Source: Cyanothece sp. BG0011
GTDB taxonomy: Bacteria > Cyanobacteriota > Cyanobacteriia > Cyanobacteriales > Microcystaceae
DNA length: 64,000 nt
Assembly (NCBI RefSeq): GCF_003013815.1
Contig: NZ_PRLH01000047.1
Coordinates: 33,095-97,094 of the forward strand
Direction of reading: 5' to 3'
The notes under the pieces were generated by a model. The model had not been told where the DNA came from. It did not search any database and was given only the letters and a program-made list of their open reading frames with translations. The position numbers and the translations under genes are program-made. The stretch's first letter is position 1. Every line of letters begins with the position of its first letter. Positions 36,787 through 46,439 of this stretch are shown here, piece by piece.

Positions 36787-36808
36787 GGTTAATAATTGAA
36801 CTATTTTA

Positions 36809-39097
36809 TCAAGTTAATTGACAAGTAATCTGGTTACTTTTTTTGATGACTTTTCCAATAATTTGACTATCAGTGTAACCGGCTCTGACTAATTCTTGCA
36901 AACAGCGATCGCTATTTTCTTCGGGGATGGATGCCAATAACCCCCCAGAGGTTTGAGGATCAAATAACAAAGAATAGTTAGGGGATTTTTCCCTATCTTT
37001 ATTAACGGTTAAATAAGTTTCGTTTTCTAAGTTTTTGGGGTGCAAAGAACTGGTAATTCCTTGTTTAATGGTTTCTATTGCCCCTGTTAGGATGGGAATT
37101 TTATCTAAGTTTAATTCTACGGATACTTGAGACGCTTTCATCATTTCTACTAAATGACCCACTAAACCAAATCCTGTGATATCTGTACAAGCGGATGCTT
37201 CAAATTGTAAGAATATTTCTGAGGCTTTTTGATTAGAAACCAACATTGATTGTATGGCATTATCGATCCAGTATCCTTTCGCTTGATAAACCATTTCTGC
37301 TGCTAATAAAGTTCCGATTCCTAATGGTTTAGTTAAAATCAGTTTATCCTGAGCTTGCATCCCACTTTTAGATAAAATTCGATTGGGTAAAATAAAGCCA
37401 TTGCAAGATAAACCAAACCCTAGTTTTTCCCCTTGTAAGGTATGTCCTCCAATTAAAGATATTTCATATTGCTTTAAAATTGTTAGAGATCCTTGTAATA
37501 ATTGATATAGAATTTCTTCGAGGACAGAATCGACTCCATAAGGTAAAGTAATAAGAGCAGAAACACTATGAGCTTTTGCCCCCATGGCCCATAAATCACT
37601 TAAACAATGATTCGTCGTAATTTGTCCAAATATAAAAGGATCACTGATCAAACTCGGAAAGTAATCAACGGTTTCCACTAATAATTCTTGTTCACTAATA
37701 TCAATAATAGCTGCATCATCGGGAGAGGTTAAACCGACAAGAATTTCTGGATTTTGAGCAATATCTAATCTTTTTAAGCTTCTGTCTAATAGAGAACTTC
37801 CTACTTTAGAAGCACAGCCATTACAAGGCATAAACTTTTTATTTTTTAACTGTTTTTTAGGTTGATTCTTATCGGAAAAAAGCTCATTTTTGAGGGTAGC
37901 CCATAGATTCGTTGTTTCTTGGGAATCCATAGCCGAAAAATCTTTAAACCTATCCATAAACTTACGATCAATATGATCTTTCCAAGTCCATAACCAAGAT
38001 GCTTCTAACCCGAAACTTCCCCAAGAGGCGATCGCTTTTTTATTACCAGTACCAATTAAACTTAAATAAAATTTTTGTGGGTGATAAGATTGTAATTTAT
38101 TGCCTAAAAGAATGGATTGTAAATTATTAAATAAAGGTTGACCTTGACGCACTGCAAATACACCGGCTTTCGGTCTAGAATAGTTTTGCATGGTGGCAAT
38201 ATCTCCCGCGGCAAAAATATGAGGATGAGAGACAGATTGTAAATAATCATTGACTAAAATAAATCCTTTTTTATCGGTAGTAATTCCTGTTTTCTCTATC
38301 CACTGGGGTGCAGATGCTTGCGTAACTAAAAAGACAAAATCTGACTCTATCTTTAGCCCAGAATTACAAGTGATTATATAATGATGGGGAGAATTAGGGG
38401 TTATCTCTGTAACTGTTTCGTTGAGATAAACATTAGTTCCATTTTCTAACAAAAGAGATTCTACTTTTTGACTTGCCCAATGACTATGTCCGATTAATAA
38501 ATTATCGCCCTGATGAATTAAGTTAAGGTTTAAATTATCCGCATTTTCTAAAATATTTAGTAAAGAAGTTCTCATATTAAATGCTAATTCCACACCCCCT
38601 GCACCCCCTCCAATAATTGTTAAGCTATAAGATTGTTTAGGATGGGTTTGAATTGTTTTTTTTACCTTCTCCCATGCCATTAAAAATTGACCCACTGGTT
38701 TAGCAGGAATGGCATAATCTGAGGCTCCTGAAATGTTAGTTTTTTTAGGAATACTACCAATATCAATGGATAAATAATCAAAAGCAATGGGGGGATGTTC
38801 TTGACAAATAACCTGCTTATTTTCTAAGTCTAAATTGATCACAGTATCATGATAAAAATTAGCTTGAGCAAACTGAGCTAAACACCGTAAATCAATATGG
38901 GTTTCTTCAAATGTATAGAAACCTGCCACTTGACCCGGTAACATACCCGAATAAGGGGTATGGGTTCTATCACCAATTAAGGTTAAACGTACCCCAGGAA
39001 TAGGATTCATTCCCCATAATTTTAGAACAATGGCATGACTATGACCCCCACCAATTAAAACAAGATTATCCGTCAATTGTGTTAGATTAGATTTCAT
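36809..39097 (-). CDS. selD: NADH dehydrogenase-like/SelD selenophosphate synthase fusion
   Basis: The 762-residue fusion has two halves. Residues 1-375 are a type II NADH dehydrogenase/disulfide-reductase fold: LVLIGGGHSHAIVL, GMLPGQVAGFY, LTIIGGGAGGVELAF and FAAGDIATM. Residues 415-762 are SelD: the active-site MPCNGCASKVGSSLLD, then SPDDAAIID, DYFPSLISDPFIFGQI, MGAKAHSVSALITLPYGV and FDPQTSGGLLAS. SelD makes selenophosphate from selenide and ATP. The redox half may supply reduced selenium. The active-site residue is Cys, with no in-frame UGA. Such fusions are known in cyanobacteria and other phyla. Confidence 0.93.
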   Translation of the reverse strand: MKSNLTQLTDNLVLIGGGHSHAIVLKLWGMNPIPGVRLTLIGDRTHTPYSGMLPGQVAGFYTFEETHIDLRCLAQFAQANFYHDTVINLDLENKQVICQEHPPIAFDYLSIDIGSIPKKTNISGASDYAIPAKPVGQFLMAWEKVKKTIQTHPKQSYSLTIIGGGAGGVELAFNMRTSLLNILENADNLNLNLIHQGDNLLIGHSHWASQKVESLLLENGTNVYLNETVTEITPNSPHHYIITCNSGLKIESDFVFLVTQASAPQWIEKTGITTDKKGFILVNDYLQSVSHPHIFAAGDIATMQNYSRPKAGVFAVRQGQPLFNNLQSILLGNKLQSYHPQKFYLSLIGTGNKKAIASWGSFGLEASWLWTWKDHIDRKFMDRFKDFSAMDSQETTNLWATLKNELFSDKNQPKKQLKNKKFMPCNGCASKVGSSLLDRSLKRLDIAQNPEILVGLTSPDDAAIIDISEQELLVETVDYFPSLISDPFIFGQITTNHCLSDLWAMGAKAHSVSALITLPYGVDSVLEEILYQLLQGSLTILKQYEISLIGGHTLQGEKLGFGLSCNGFILPNRILSKSGMQAQDKLILTKPLGIGTLLAAEMVYQAKGYWIDNAIQSMLVSNQKASEIFLQFEASACTDITGFGLVGHLVEMMKASQVSVELNLDKIPILTGAIETIKQGITSSLHPKNLENETYLTVNKDREKSPNYSLLFDPQTSGGLLASIPEENSDRCLQELVRAGYTDSQIIGKVIKKSNQITCQLT

Positions 39098-39149
39098 GAG
39101 AAACTAAGAAAATCACCTTATTTTATTTTAACCAGTTTAGGAGATAAAA

Positions 39150-39446
39150 GTGTTAAAAATTATTGTAATATTGGGATTAATCTGTGTTTCTTGGAGTATG
39201 ATAATTTCATCGGCTCAAGCTGAGTTTTGTCGACAAATTAAGGGTCATCAAGTTTGTCTTGTGAAAATTAAACGGAGTGCGAAGAATTATTGGGAATATC
39301 GCGCTTCAGTTAAAATTGACCAAGAAATAAGACCCATAGAAATTTATGATTGTCGTCAACGTCATCGTATGACTCAAGAGGGTGATATCATTCCCTTTAA
39401 ATCTGATGGAGTCGGCCAACTAATTTGTCGTGTTTTGAATAAATAG
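39150..39446 (+). CDS. Small secreted Cys-containing protein
   Basis: The start is a GTG at 39150 with TAGGAG six bases upstream. The 98-residue product has a signal peptide (ILGLICVSWSMIISSAQAE, cut after AQA near residue 24). The mature part has four Cys (FCRQIK, QVCLVK, YDCRQR, LICRVL), enough for two disulfides. The function is unknown and I know no family name. It is 11 bp upstream of rsmE, probably in one operon. Confidence 0.7.
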   Translation: MLKIIVILGLICVSWSMIISSAQAEFCRQIKGHQVCLVKIKRSAKNYWEYRASVKIDQEIRPIEIYDCRQRHRMTQEGDIIPFKSDGVGQLICRVLNK

Positions 39447-39457
39447 ATTATAAATCA

Positions 39458-40183
39458 TTGACTTATCGTATTATTATTGAACCCACCCAAAAACAGGGGA
39501 ATATTATTACCTTAACCCCTGAACAAAGACATTACTTAAAGAATGTTGTACGCTTAAAAGAAGAGAGTGAATTTATTGTTATCGATGGTCAAACTAACAC
39601 TTATCTTGTCAAACTAAATAAGGATAACGGTCAAATTATCAAACCATTAAACGAACAAACTGAATTACCAATTAATGTTACTTTAATGATAGCCTTACCT
39701 AAAGGAAAAGGATTTGATGAGGTTATTCGTAGCTGTACAGAATTAGGGGTTAACACTATTATTCCCATTATTAGTCAGCGAACTTTATTAAAACCTAGTT
39801 CTCATAAATTAGACCGTTGGCGTAAAATTGTTAAAGAAGCAACCGAACAATCAGAAAGACAACTGGTTCCTAACATTCTTGAACCAATTTCTTTCTCAGA
39901 AGTATTAAAAAATATCAAACAACCTAATCAAAATTTTTATATTTGTGTAACCCGAAAAAAAGCTCAACATTTACTAACTTATTTACTCCCAGAAATTACT
40001 AATTCTATTACTATTGCCATAGGATGTGAAGGAGGTTGGACAGAGAAAGAAATCAATGAAGCTATTAATTCAGGGTTTATCCCTGTTACCCTGGGTTCAA
40101 GAATTCTTCGTGCTGTTACTGCACCTTTGGTTGCACTTTCTTTAGTTGCTTCTGTTACAGAAAAATCTTATTCTGAAGATTGA
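39458..40183 (+). CDS. rsmE: 16S rRNA (uracil-1498-N3)-methyltransferase
   Basis: The 241-residue protein starts at a TTG. It has the PUA-like N-terminus (EQRHYLKNVVRLKEESEFIV) and the SPOUT knot with RSCTELGVNTIIPIISQRT, ATEQSERQLVP, IAIGCEGGWTEKEI and LGSRILRAVTAPLVAL. RsmE methylates U1498 of 16S rRNA using SAM. No nearer ATG gives the complete N-terminal domain, which supports the TTG. It follows the small secreted protein gene by 11 bp. Confidence 0.93.
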   Translation: MTYRIIIEPTQKQGNIITLTPEQRHYLKNVVRLKEESEFIVIDGQTNTYLVKLNKDNGQIIKPLNEQTELPINVTLMIALPKGKGFDEVIRSCTELGVNTIIPIISQRTLLKPSSHKLDRWRKIVKEATEQSERQLVPNILEPISFSEVLKNIKQPNQNFYICVTRKKAQHLLTYLLPEITNSITIAIGCEGGWTEKEINEAINSGFIPVTLGSRILRAVTAPLVALSLVASVTEKSYSED

Positions 40184-40250
40184 TTTTTATTAAGTGCAAA
40201 AGTCAAAAAAGACATTGTAAGTAGGTAGGCATAATTAAATGAATAAAACT

Positions 40251-40324
40251 TGTAGGGTGGGCAATGTCTCAAATGGTTTCTGGTTAAGATTTGTAAGCTT
40301 TTTCTTAGCATTGCCCACCTTACG
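40251..40324. repeat. MITE-like inverted-repeat element, copy 3 (TGGGCA family)
   Basis: Left end TGTAGGGTGGGCAATG (40251-40266) pairs with CATTGCCCACCTTACG (40309-40324). It occupies the rsmE to yqiJ-like intergenic region. Confidence 0.85.
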
Positions 40325-40389
40325 TTTATTTATAAGGACCTACATATAAGTTTCTATGCTATGATAAAAATAAATGATAAATTTTTCCC

Positions 40390-41133
40390 ATGTTATTGGA
40401 TTCTGCTAATTTAGTTTACTGGGTTTTAATTGGTATTGGAGTCGCCTTTTTTCTTCTCATTATTGTTTCTGGTGGAGGAGACGAAGGGGGTGATCTTGAT
40501 AGCGATATCGATATTAATTTTGATAGTAATGGTTTCAGGTTAGATGCTGATTTAGAAGCTGATGTAGCTACTGAAATTAGTAGTGATGGCGACGAGTTTA
40601 ATCCTTTTCAACTATTAGCTTGGTTTGGCTTAGGAAAAGCTCCCTTAATGATTTTATTAGGAATTGATTTCAGTGCTTGGGGTATAGCTGGCTGGACTTT
40701 AAATGTTATCTTAGGTAGTCTCACTGGAACCATTCCTACTCAATTTTTTGGGTTAGGGGGTTTCGTCTTCTTTTTATCTTTATTCATTGGTTTATGGATA
40801 GGAAAATTATTATCTCATCCCATCGGACAGATATTTTCTTCTTTTGGAGAAGACGTAAAAAGCGAGCGTTTAATTGGCTGTGTAGGGATTGTAACATCCA
40901 AGACCATTCCTTATTTAATTGAGGGAAAAATAGGGCAAGCAGATGTCTATGATATGGCTGGTAATTTAGTAACTATTAGTGTTAGTTTACCCCATTGGGC
41001 TGATGTTATTCCCCATTACGGACAAGCCATTTTAATTATTGATCGTCAAGAACATAGTTACATCGGAATTAGTAAAGGTAGTTCTGACGAAGATAAATGG
41101 ATTAATCAAACTAACTTACCAAAAGATTCTTGA
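40390..41133 (+). CDS. YqiJ-like membrane protein with OB-fold (NfeD-related)
   Basis: The 247-residue protein has membrane helices at about residues 8-28, 78-120 and 125-150. An acidic Asp-rich loop (DSDIDINFDS) lies after the first. The C-terminal 90 residues, starting SERLIGCVGIVTSKTIPYLI, form a beta-rich OB-like domain. It directly precedes a flotillin gene, with 14 bp to the flotillin ATG. This is the YqiJ-YqiK arrangement of E. coli, in which an NfeD-like partner and a flotillin act together at membranes. Confidence 0.8.
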   Translation: MLLDSANLVYWVLIGIGVAFFLLIIVSGGGDEGGDLDSDIDINFDSNGFRLDADLEADVATEISSDGDEFNPFQLLAWFGLGKAPLMILLGIDFSAWGIAGWTLNVILGSLTGTIPTQFFGLGGFVFFLSLFIGLWIGKLLSHPIGQIFSSFGEDVKSERLIGCVGIVTSKTIPYLIEGKIGQADVYDMAGNLVTISVSLPHWADVIPHYGQAILIIDRQEHSYIGISKGSSDEDKWINQTNLPKDS

Positions 41134-41147
41134 AAAGAGGTAGAAAA

Positions 41148-43202
41148 ATGAATCCTAAATTTGAATTACAATTGATCCAAGCGTTGCCTAAAATAGCCTT
41201 TGATTCTAATTGGTTTGTCTTAGATGAAATAGACTTATTTAAGCAAGATAAAAATCAGTTAAAAATCTCTCTTAATCAACCGGTTTTTGAAGAAGTATTA
41301 CCCGCTAATTCTCCTTATATTGGACAAGTAGGTTCTACTTTAAATAGTTTACCATTTGTTGGTATTTTAGGAAGTATTGGCATCTTATTATTTCTCTTAT
41401 TATTAAGTGTTTGGTTGTACACACGATTTTACACAATTGCCCCAAATAATGAAGCCTTAGTGAGAACAGGTGGTGTGTTTAAAAAGAGCAAAACCGTTAT
41501 TTTAAATGGGGGATGTATTGTCATTCCTGGGTTCCATGAAATCACCCGTGTTCCCTTAAGAGAAATCTCTATTGATGTGGTTCGCTCTGATAAATTAGCG
41601 GTGAGAACTCAAGATTATTTAAGAGCGAATATGAGGGTAACTTTTTATATTTGTATTGCTCAAGAAGAAAAGGACATTTTAGCCGCAGCCGCCAGGTTAT
41701 CAAAACAAGGAAAAATATCAGAAAATGACATCAAAGATGCAATTGAAAAACGGGCAGACGATGCCATTAGAGCAGCAGCGAAGAAGAAAAAAATAGCCGA
41801 AATTGACTCAGATAAATTAGGGTTTGCAGAAGCGGTTTTAAACCTCATTCAACAAGACCTTAAAAAAGTTGGTTTAACCCTCAATAATATTGCTATTTCT
41901 GAGATCGAAGAAAGTGACACTTACGATGAAAATAACTTTTTTGATGCTCAAGGGGTACGATTAAGAACCGAAACCATACAACGTTCCATTCAACAAAAAA
42001 GAGAGGTTGAACTAGAAACTCAAGTGGCCATAGAACAACGGGAATTAGAAGCCGAAAAACAAAGCCTACAAATTATTAAACAGAAAGAAGATGCGAACTT
42101 AACCCAACAAAAAGATATTGAATTTTTCCGCGCTCAACAACAAAGAGAAATTCAAGAAACCAAGGATAAAGAAGCGGCAAAAATCGAGAAAAATAGAATC
42201 TTGCAAGAACAAGAAGTAGAAGAAGAAAAAATTGAAAAAGAATTGATTATCCAACAAAAACGCATTAGTGTGAATATCGAATTAGAAGAGCAAAATAAAC
42301 AATTAAAAGTCACTCAAACCCTGCAACAACAAGAAACGGAAGTCGCAGAAATTAACCGCAAAAAAATGATTCAATCGTCCCAACTACAGGCACAAGCAGA
42401 AGTAGCCGCTGCCGAACAACAATCAAAAATTGCTCAACAACAGGCTGCCATTGCTATTGCTAATAAAGAGAAAGAAAGGTTTAATTCAGAAGCTGAAAAA
42501 GCCCAAGCTGAAGCTGCTGTTATTACTGCCCAAGAAGTGGAAAAAGCCCAACGGGAACAACGGTTAGTCATCATTTCGGCGGAACAAGAAGCGCAAAAAA
42601 TCCGCATTTCCGAGCAAAATGTTGTAGAAATCGACGTATTCCGCCGTCGTCGTCAAGCAGAAATTGCCCGACAAGCTGCGGAGTTAGAAGCGGAGTCCAT
42701 TCGCACCCTTGCCGATGCCAATAAGTATAAACTATTGGCTGAAGCTGAGAGTAAAAAAGCTCTCATTGAAGCCGAAAATGCTCTGAGTAATGCAAACAGA
42801 ACGGCTGACCTCATAAAAGACCTCTGGCCCGAATTAGCCCCCCAATTGCCCTATATTCTCCAATCTTTGGCCCCGCAACCTGGCGTATTAGGGGATGCAA
42901 AAATTTATGCGTTTCCAGGGGTAAATGGCAGTAATGGCAATGGTACGGGAGATATTAGTAAATTGATGTTATCTACCAGTGGTTTAACTTTGATTAATTC
43001 TTTATTAGATGACGGGAAGTTAGGCACATTAATTAATCAGATAAAAACCGCTTTAAATACTGAGGAAAAAGTAGAAATAACAGAAGATAAAAAGTCTGAT
43101 AGTTCAGAATCATCTTCTACTGTAACTCCTCAAGAACAAACCATTAACACGGAAGAAGAAAATAACTTATCTTTTCTTAATGATTTTCCTCAAGAATCTT
43201 AA
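41148..43202 (+). CDS. Flotillin/SPFH-domain protein (YqiK-like)
   Basis: From ATG 41148 (AGAGG eight bases before it) the protein has 684 residues. A TTG six codons upstream is possible but contains the ribosome site. A membrane segment lies near residues 70-95, followed by the SPFH domain: YTIAPNNEALVRTGG, GGCIVIPGFHEITRVPL and DIDVV-type strands. Residues 275-540 are a very long Gln/Glu/Lys/Ala coiled coil typical of flotillins. The C-terminus is acidic and Ser-rich. Flotillins assemble into membrane scaffolds. The preceding gene encodes its usual NfeD-like partner. Confidence 0.9.
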   Translation: MNPKFELQLIQALPKIAFDSNWFVLDEIDLFKQDKNQLKISLNQPVFEEVLPANSPYIGQVGSTLNSLPFVGILGSIGILLFLLLLSVWLYTRFYTIAPNNEALVRTGGVFKKSKTVILNGGCIVIPGFHEITRVPLREISIDVVRSDKLAVRTQDYLRANMRVTFYICIAQEEKDILAAAARLSKQGKISENDIKDAIEKRADDAIRAAAKKKKIAEIDSDKLGFAEAVLNLIQQDLKKVGLTLNNIAISEIEESDTYDENNFFDAQGVRLRTETIQRSIQQKREVELETQVAIEQRELEAEKQSLQIIKQKEDANLTQQKDIEFFRAQQQREIQETKDKEAAKIEKNRILQEQEVEEEKIEKELIIQQKRISVNIELEEQNKQLKVTQTLQQQETEVAEINRKKMIQSSQLQAQAEVAAAEQQSKIAQQQAAIAIANKEKERFNSEAEKAQAEAAVITAQEVEKAQREQRLVIISAEQEAQKIRISEQNVVEIDVFRRRRQAEIARQAAELEAESIRTLADANKYKLLAEAESKKALIEAENALSNANRTADLIKDLWPELAPQLPYILQSLAPQPGVLGDAKIYAFPGVNGSNGNGTGDISKLMLSTSGLTLINSLLDDGKLGTLINQIKTALNTEEKVEITEDKKSDSSESSSTVTPQEQTINTEEENNLSFLNDFPQES

Positions 43203-43328
43203 AAAAAACGGGGTGACTTATATGAAGTCAAAAGTTAACAGTTGAAATGGTTAAAATGTAACGTAATGACTGGAATATCATAATTCCTTGTAATCTACCC
43301 ATATTATATTGATAGGAAAGGTTTTTAT

Positions 43329-43916
43329 ATGATTACACAATCTAAACAAAACAAACAAAATGTTTCTTTAGAAAATTATCGTCAACTAGAAGAGATTTCT
43401 GAATTTAAACATGAATATCATAATGGAGTTATCATTCCTATGACTGGTGGAACCATTAATCATAATAGAATTATTCGCAATCTTATTTATTTATTAGTCA
43501 ATGCAGATAAAAATAAAACCTATGAAGCATTTTCTAGTGATCTTAGAGTGTGGATACCTGAGTATAAAAGAGGGGTTTATCCTGATGTAATGGTGATTTC
43601 AGAAGACCCAATTTTTAATGAGAATAGACAAGATGAAATTATTAATCCTTGTCTTATTTTTGAGGTTTTATCTCCTTCAACTTCAAGTTATGATCGAGGA
43701 GACAAATTTTTATATTATCGTTCTATTCCTTATTTAACAGAATATATTTTAATTGATCAAGCAAACTATTTTATTGAACATTATACCAAAACAGATAATA
43801 ATCAATGGTTATTACAAGATTATCAAGATATAAAGGATATGATTAAGCTAAATTCCATTAATATTGATGTCAAAATTAGTGATATTTATGAAAATATTTC
43901 TATCACAAAAGAGTAA
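43329..43916 (+). CDS. Uma2-family (DUF820) PD-(D/E)xK nuclease-like protein
   Basis: The 195-residue protein has the family core: LEEISEFKHEYHNGVIIPMT, GGTINHNRI, SSDLRVWIPEYKRGVYPDVM, LIFEVLSPSTSSYDRGDKF and YRSIPYLTEYILID. The PD...ExL pattern (YPDVM then FEVLS) is the putative nuclease site. Cyanobacterial genomes hold dozens of these, and their function is unproven. A fair AGGAAAGG ribosome site precedes the ATG. Confidence 0.93.
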   Translation: MITQSKQNKQNVSLENYRQLEEISEFKHEYHNGVIIPMTGGTINHNRIIRNLIYLLVNADKNKTYEAFSSDLRVWIPEYKRGVYPDVMVISEDPIFNENRQDEIINPCLIFEVLSPSTSSYDRGDKFLYYRSIPYLTEYILIDQANYFIEHYTKTDNNQWLLQDYQDIKDMIKLNSINIDVKISDIYENISITKE

Positions 43917-44008
43917 TAAAATTGAAAAGATAATTTTTAAGTTTGATAATTATTCATATAGTCGTTAGCCTTATTCTATAAGCACCTAGGTTGTCTAAAC
44001 AAAATTTT

Positions 44009-44073
44009 CTAGGGTGGGCAAGCTTTTTAAGGATGAAGTTAGTTTAGATAAGTCTTTGACTTGCCCACCCTCC
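44009..44073. repeat. MITE-like inverted-repeat element, copy 4 (TGGGCA family)
   Basis: AGGGTGGGCAAG (44011-44022) pairs with CTTGCCCACCCT (44060-44071). The interior GTTTAGATAAGTCTTTGAC resembles GTCTAGATAAATCTCTAAT of copy 5, so these two copies are close relatives. Confidence 0.8.
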
Positions 44074-44114
44074 CGTCTTATTTTCCAATGTGTTTCTTAA
44101 GAGAATAAAGACCA

Positions 44115-44714
44115 TTAGACAGCCGAGAAATAAATCTTAGATTTTATGGGGTCAGGAATCATGGTTTTATCCCCTTCTTGCCAATCTGCCGGACAAACCT
44201 CTTCAGGATGGCTTTGAACGTGCTGTATCGCTTTTAGGGTGCGTAGGGTTTCTGTGACACTACGACCAAACGAAAGATTATTAACGGTTGAGTATTGAAT
44301 AACCCCTTCTTTATCAATAATAAATAAACCCCGTAACGCCACACCCGAATCCGGATCGAGTACATTATAAGCGTTACTAATTTCTTTTTTCAGGTCAGAC
44401 ACCAACGGATAAGCAATGTCTCCGACACCTCCTTCGGTGCGAGGGGTTTGAATCCAAGCGAGATGGGAAAATTCACTATCAACCGAAACCGCTAAAATTT
44501 CTGTGTTAATCTTTGAAAATTCTTCGTAGCGATCGCTAAAAGCAATAACTTCTGTAGGGCAAACAAAGGTAAAATCCAAAGGATAGAAGAAGAGGACAAC
44601 ATACTTGCCACGATAGCTAGAAAGCTTTTTTGTCTGAAATTCTTGATCAATAACGACTGTTGCCGTAAAATCAGGTGCAACTTGCCCAACTCGCAAGCAT
44701 CCTTCAATGGTCAT
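44115..44714 (-). CDS. Typical 2-Cys peroxiredoxin
   Basis: The 199-residue protein has the peroxidatic Cys in [19 protein letters not shown] (near residue 52) and the resolving Cys in [11 protein letters not shown] (near residue 174). [19 protein letters not shown] holds the GGLG-type element linked to sensitivity to overoxidation. The enzyme reduces H2O2 and alkyl hydroperoxides with thioredoxin. The gene is divergent from the channel gene, with 132 bp between them. Confidence 0.95.
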   Translation of the reverse strand: MTIEGCLRVGQVAPDFTATVVIDQEFQTKKLSSYRGKYVVLFFYPLDFTFVCPTEVIAFSDRYEEFSKINTEILAVSVDSEFSHLAWIQTPRTEGGVGDIAYPLVSDLKKEISNAYNVLDPDSGVALRGLFIIDKEGVIQYSTVNNLSFGRSVTETLRTLKAIQHVQSHPEEVCPADWQEGDKTMIPDPIKSKIYFSAV

Positions 44715-44846
44715 CGTTTAGTCTCCAAAAATCAAATAACGGTGAAACCCGTCAGGATTAATGTCCTACTACAAATCTATCACAATTATTAAGGGTTGTG
44801 AGCTATCCAAGTTATCATATTATCATTTTCCTCTGATATAGTTGCA

Positions 44847-45950
44847 ATGTTTCGTCTTCTCTGGTTTAATTTTTTTCTGGTCTTTTCCTGTCTGTTTTCT
44901 AATGTTGTACTCGCTCAAACCGAGTCTATTCCTAATGAAACTACCCTAAAAGTTGGGGTGGTGGGGTCTCCTCCTTTTGCTAAATACGATGAGCAAACTT
45001 TTGAAGGAATTAGTGTGGAATTATGGCAAGAAATTGCTGAAATTAATAATTTGCAATATCAGTTAATTGCTCAACCCGGAGTGAAAGTAGGAATTGATCA
45101 GATTGTAGCAGGGGAATTAGATATTTTAATTGGGCCTATTAGTATAACAGCAGAAAGATTTCAAAAAGTTGCCTTTACTCAACCCTATTTTGATGCTCAA
45201 ATTGGTCTTTTAGTCTCAGGAGAAAAGCGATCAGTCTGGAGTCGAATTCGTCCTATTTTCCAAATAGCTGTTATTTCTTCGGTGGGGGGTTTATTCTTCA
45301 TTCTTTTTATCGTAGGAAATTTAATTTGGTTAGCCGAGTCTCGACGCAACCCGGAACAATTTCCTAAACATTATATTCGAGGAGTTGGCAACGGGATGTG
45401 GTTTGCTTTAGTGACGTTAACCACTGTCGGTTATGGAGATAAAGCACCTGTTACGAAAATGGGTAAAGCCATTACCAGTCTATGGATGTTAATTACTATG
45501 GTAGCTGCTTCCTCTTTAACGGCTGGTATTGCTACAGTAATGACATTATTATTATCAGCAGAAGCAACAGAGCAATTTACACAACCCGAAGATATTCAAA
45601 CTAAACAAATTGCTGTTATTTCAGGAACAACAGGGGAACAATGGGCGCAAACCTATGAAGCTCGTATTTTACCATCTCCTAACTTAGATCAAGCGGTTGA
45701 GCGTTTAAAATCAGGACAAGCTCAAGGCGTTCTGTTTGATGTTCCTGCGTTAAAATATTATCTTTATCAGCATCCTGAAGCCCCATTTAAAATTGCAGAT
45801 GTATCCATAGCCTTGGAAGATTACGGCTTTGTTTTACCCTTAGATAATAACTTAATTCGAGAGTTAAATATTGCTATTGTCGAGTTAAAACAGTCAGGCA
45901 GATTAGAAGAGATTATTGACAGAGAAATTCAAGGAGGTTTTGAGAATTAA
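44847..45950 (+). CDS. GluR0-like ligand-gated potassium channel
   Basis: The 367-residue protein has a signal peptide (residues 1-24, ending VVLAQ). A periplasmic binding lobe 1 follows (LKVGVVGSPPFAKY, GISVELWQEIAE, PISITAERFQKVAFTQPYF). Then come a membrane helix (ISSVGGLFFILFIVGNLIWL), a pore helix and filter (MWFALVTLTTVGYGDKAP), a second helix, and binding lobe 2 (IAVISGTTGEQWAQTYEA, GFVLPLDNNLIRELN). This is the architecture of the Synechocystis GluR0 glutamate receptor channel. The ligand is an amino acid by analogy but cannot be read from the sequence. Confidence 0.92.
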   Translation: MFRLLWFNFFLVFSCLFSNVVLAQTESIPNETTLKVGVVGSPPFAKYDEQTFEGISVELWQEIAEINNLQYQLIAQPGVKVGIDQIVAGELDILIGPISITAERFQKVAFTQPYFDAQIGLLVSGEKRSVWSRIRPIFQIAVISSVGGLFFILFIVGNLIWLAESRRNPEQFPKHYIRGVGNGMWFALVTLTTVGYGDKAPVTKMGKAITSLWMLITMVAASSLTAGIATVMTLLLSAEATEQFTQPEDIQTKQIAVISGTTGEQWAQTYEARILPSPNLDQAVERLKSGQAQGVLFDVPALKYYLYQHPEAPFKIADVSIALEDYGFVLPLDNNLIRELNIAIVELKQSGRLEEIIDREIQGGFEN

Positions 45951-45953
45951 TGA

Positions 45954-46439
45954 TTAATTCGATTGCACAATTAACACAGAACAATGGGCATGATGTAAGA
46001 CATAATTACTGACACTGCCTAAGAAAAATTCTTCGAGTCCAGAACGTCCCCGATGACCAATAACAATGACATCGGCCTGCCATTCATTAGCTATTTTACA
46101 AATTCTTGATCCAGGATTACCGTAAATTTGTTTATAGTCTGTTCTAATTTCTTTTTCTATGGCTTTTTTTTGATAAGATGCTAACATTTCGTTGCCAGAT
46201 GTTTCAAACGCTTGCCATTGTTCTTTCCAGGTTTCTAGGGTTAAATCATTACCGGCTGCTGGATACATTTCCCTAAGATCAGGGGGAACCGGTAACGGAC
46301 TATTTTCTTCTTCTCCTGAGAGAATATGTAATAATAAAAGTTGTGAATTTTTTTCTTGTGTTGCTAATGATAAGCCGTGATTAAACACCATTTCTGCCAT
46401 TTTTGACATATCTAAAGCGATTAAAATTTTTTGATACAT
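45954..46439 (-). CDS. Universal stress protein (UspA family)
   Basis: The 161-residue protein starts YQKILIALDMSKMAEMVF and ends with the nucleotide motif GHRGRSGLEEFFLGSVSNYV, fitting G-2x-G-9x-G(S/T), then HCSVLIVQ. These residues bind ATP in many Usp proteins. The role is in stress survival, but the target is unknown. The gene converges on the channel gene with 3 bp between. Confidence 0.93.
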   Translation of the reverse strand: MYQKILIALDMSKMAEMVFNHGLSLATQEKNSQLLLLHILSGEEENSPLPVPPDLREMYPAAGNDLTLETWKEQWQAFETSGNEMLASYQKKAIEKEIRTDYKQIYGNPGSRICKIANEWQADVIVIGHRGRSGLEEFFLGSVSNYVLHHAHCSVLIVQSN

